Assembly: GCA_944376715.1 (NCBI GenBank)
Contig: CALWDO010000022.1
Coordinates: 1 to 42,590 of the forward strand
Origin: an uncultured Lachnoclostridium sp.
Lineage (GTDB): Bacteria; Bacillota; Clostridia; Lachnospirales; Lachnospiraceae
DNA length: 42,590 nucleotides
Direction: 5' to 3'
Position 1 is the stretch's first letter. Each line of letters opens with the position of its first letter. The notes under the pieces are model-generated. The model was not told where the DNA came from, searched no databases, and saw only the letters and a list, made by a program, of their open reading frames with translations. Shown piece after piece: positions 40,753 through 42,590 of the stretch. A program made the translations under genes and the position numbers.

Positions 40753-42590
40753 ATGGAGCTTCAGGATACCATTACCAGCCTGAAAGGCATAGGCGAGAAG
40801 AAAGCCGTACCCTTTGCAAAAGCAGGGATTCATACGATAGGAGACCTGCTGCAGTATTATCCCAGATCTTATGATACGTTTGAGGAGCCCGTACCGGGAC
40901 GCATGCTGGAAGAAGGAACCCGGTGCTCGGTCTACGCCTGTGTGCTGTCGGTATCCGGCATCCGGCGTTTCCAGAGATATCAGATCTTTACTGCACAGCT
41001 GCAGACGGAGGACGGGGTGGTCATTCAGGCGGTATGGTTCAATATGCCTTTTCTGCGGAAATCTTTTCCCGCCGGCAGCCGCTATATCTTTCGCGGGAAC
41101 GTCAGCAAAAGAAAAGAACAGTGGAGGATGGAACAGCCGGAACATTTCACGCTGGACGCCTATGAAAAAATGAGGCACATCATGCAGCCCAGATATCCGC
41201 TGGTCTCCGGCCTGACGGGACATATGGTCTCAAAAGCGGTGAAGCAGGCGCTGGATAGCGGGATGGTCTATGTTCCGGAATATCTTCCAGAGTCTGTCCG
41301 GGAAAAATACGATCTGGAAAAGGAATGGGACGCGCTTAAAGGCGTTCATTTCCCGGGTGAAGAAAAGCAGATGCTCCGGTGCAGGAAGCGCCTGGTTTTT
41401 GATGAATTTCTGCTGTTCATCCTTGCTCTGCGCAGATTGAAAGAGAGCGGCGGGGCGCTCGCATCGGAAGTGCAGATGGTGGAGACCGCCTATACGGCCC
41501 GCCTGACAGAATCGCTTCCCTATGAATTGACCGGAGCGCAGAAACGGGTATGGAAAGAAATACTGGGAGATATGACTTCCTCAAAAGTCATGAACCGTCT
41601 GGTTCAGGGAGACGTAGGATCCGGCAAAACGATTCTGGCCGTGCTGGCTCTGATCACGGCCGGATGCAACGGATATCAGGGCGCGATCATGGCGCCGACG
41701 GAAGTCCTGGCAAAACAGCACTATCAGTCCATATCTCAGTTGTTCCGGGCGCACGACATTCCGCTGAGGCCCATCCTTCTGACCGGTTCCATGTCCGCGA
41801 AAGAGAAAAGGGCGGCTTATGAAGAGATACAAAGCGGAGAGGCGCAGATCATTGTGGGTACTCACGCTCTGATACAGGAAAAGGTGGTGTACCACCGACT
41901 GGGGCTGGTAGTGACGGATGAACAGCATCGGTTTGGCGTGCGCCAGAGAGAATCTCTGGCAGAAAAGGGGTGCTTTCCTCATGTGCTTGTCATGAGCGCG
42001 ACTCCGATCCCCAGAACATTGGCGATTATCGTCTATGGAGATCTGGACATATCAGTGGTGGATGAGATGCCGGCGGACCGTCTTCCGATCAAGAACTGTG
42101 TGGTGGACGAGTCTTACCGGCCCAATGCTTATCGTTTTATAGAAAAAGAAGCGTCCAAGGGGCATCAGATCTATATTATCTGCCCTATGGTGGAGGAGAA
42201 TGAAGAATTAGAACTGGAGAATGTCACGGATTATGCCGGAAAATTGGAAAAGATTTTTCCGCAGTTCCAGGTTGCCTGTCTTCATGGCAGAATGAAGCCC
42301 AAAGAAAAAAATGAAATTATGGAACGTTTTGCCGAAGGACAGATTCAGATACTGGTTTCTACGACCGTGATTGAAGTGGGAATCAATGTTCCCAACGCTA
42401 CAGTTATGATGGTGGAAAATTCGGAGCGCTTCGGGCTGGCGCAGCTTCATCAGCTCCGCGGGCGCGTGGGCAGGGGAAAAGCTCAGTCCTATTGCATCTT
42501 CATGACCGGCAGCAAAAGTAAAGAAACAAAGAAAACGAAAAGACCTATTGTTAAATGGAATTACATATTTTTCAAGTGCTATTGGCGTAT
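40753..42590 (+). CDS. recG: ATP-dependent DNA helicase RecG (partial, 3' end unlike the family)
   Basis: A branch-migrating helicase that remodels stalled forks and Holliday junctions. It starts at ATG 40753 after GGAGG. The N-terminal wedge begins ITSLKGIGEKKAVPFAKAGI; helicase motifs follow: QGDVGSGKT (Walker A, ~288), TDEQHRFGVRQRE (DEQH), MSATPIPRTLA and LAQLHQLRGRVGRG. It runs normally to about residue 594 (SYCIFMTGSKSKETKK). The last ~55 bases then encode TKRPIVKWNYIFFKCYWR, which does not resemble the expected RecG continuation (RLEIL, then DGF). The sequence runs off the window with no stop. Either an insertion or an assembly join lies near 42535. Confidence 0.9.
   Translation, partial: MELQDTITSLKGIGEKKAVPFAKAGIHTIGDLLQYYPRSYDTFEEPVPGRMLEEGTRCSVYACVLSVSGIRRFQRYQIFTAQLQTEDGVVIQAVWFNMPFLRKSFPAGSRYIFRGNVSKRKEQWRMEQPEHFTLDAYEKMRHIMQPRYPLVSGLTGHMVSKAVKQALDSGMVYVPEYLPESVREKYDLEKEWDALKGVHFPGEEKQMLRCRKRLVFDEFLLFILALRRLKESGGALASEVQMVETAYTARLTESLPYELTGAQKRVWKEILGDMTSSKVMNRLVQGDVGSGKTILAVLALITAGCNGYQGAIMAPTEVLAKQHYQSISQLFRAHDIPLRPILLTGSMSAKEKRAAYEEIQSGEAQIIVGTHALIQEKVVYHRLGLVVTDEQHRFGVRQRESLAEKGCFPHVLVMSATPIPRTLAIIVYGDLDISVVDEMPADRLPIKNCVVDESYRPNAYRFIEKEASKGHQIYIICPMVEENEELELENVTDYAGKLEKIFPQFQVACLHGRMKPKEKNEIMERFAEGQIQILVSTTVIEVGINVPNATVMMVENSERFGLAQLHQLRGRVGRGKAQSYCIFMTGSKSKETKKTKRPIVKWNYIFFKCYWR

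Overview
The window reads as a contiguous stretch of chromosome from a spore-forming, low-to-mid-GC Bacillota of the Clostridia, most likely a gut Lachnospiraceae. The evidence is the sporulation genes (yqfC, yqfD, ylbJ, ytfJ/gerW, a SpoVB-like flippase, a BofC-like protein), a threonyl-tRNA T-box leader, and conserved Firmicutes gene orders (phoH-ybeY; rsmD-coaD-ylbJ; DUF2953-ytfJ; rpmB-yloU-yloV-recG). Strong AGGAGG-type ribosome sites and sigma-A promoters precede many genes. No tRNA, rRNA, CRISPR array or complete insertion sequence was seen.

Layout. 1-4213: the end of an unidentified protein overlapping a very large DUF4132 protein. 4223-8264: a two-subunit ABC exporter with one degenerate and one canonical ATPase, then a small NusG-domain-II membrane-anchored protein. 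8282-14545: accessory and housekeeping singletons (a DUF2284 protein, an HD protein, a TetR regulator divergent from glycogen branching enzyme across a perfect palindrome, a DegV lipid-binding protein, and a MATE exporter with an attenuator-like leader). 14540-20667: a compact vanG-type D-Ala-D-Ser vancomycin-resistance cluster, vanR-vanS-vanG-vanXY plus a VanT serine racemase divided between two overlapping genes. Phased VanR-like repeats lie before vanR and before vanG, and a hairpin lies on the vanG start region. 20576-21130: a second DUF2284 gene.

21125-31838 is a core block: sporulation genes yqfC-yqfD with a sigma-E-like promoter, RNA maturation (phoH, ybeY), a flippase, proline synthesis (proB, proA) interleaved with DUF896 and 5-formyl-THF cyclo-ligase, then rsmD, coaD, a coiled-coil protein and the convergent ylbJ. 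31894-37953 holds an M23 peptidase, T-box-thrS, a NUDIX hydrolase, an uncharacterised 109-residue protein, DUF2953-ytfJ and a DUF4234-DUF2752 pair. 38001-42590 holds rpmB, a 48-residue membrane protein on the opposite strand, yloU (Asp23), the fatty-acid kinase fakA/yloV, and recG. The recG reading frame loses family resemblance in the last ~55 bases.

How the genes work together. The van cluster would make D-Ser (racemase), join it to D-Ala (VanG) and remove normal D-Ala-ending precursors (VanXY), under VanRS control. FakA at the right end and the DegV protein at 12143 are a kinase and a carrier of the same host or exogenous fatty-acid activation system. The ABC halves form one exporter. The most notable features are the split vanT, the regulatory DNA around vanG, the MATE leader with competing hairpins, the DUF4132 pair and the broken recG end.
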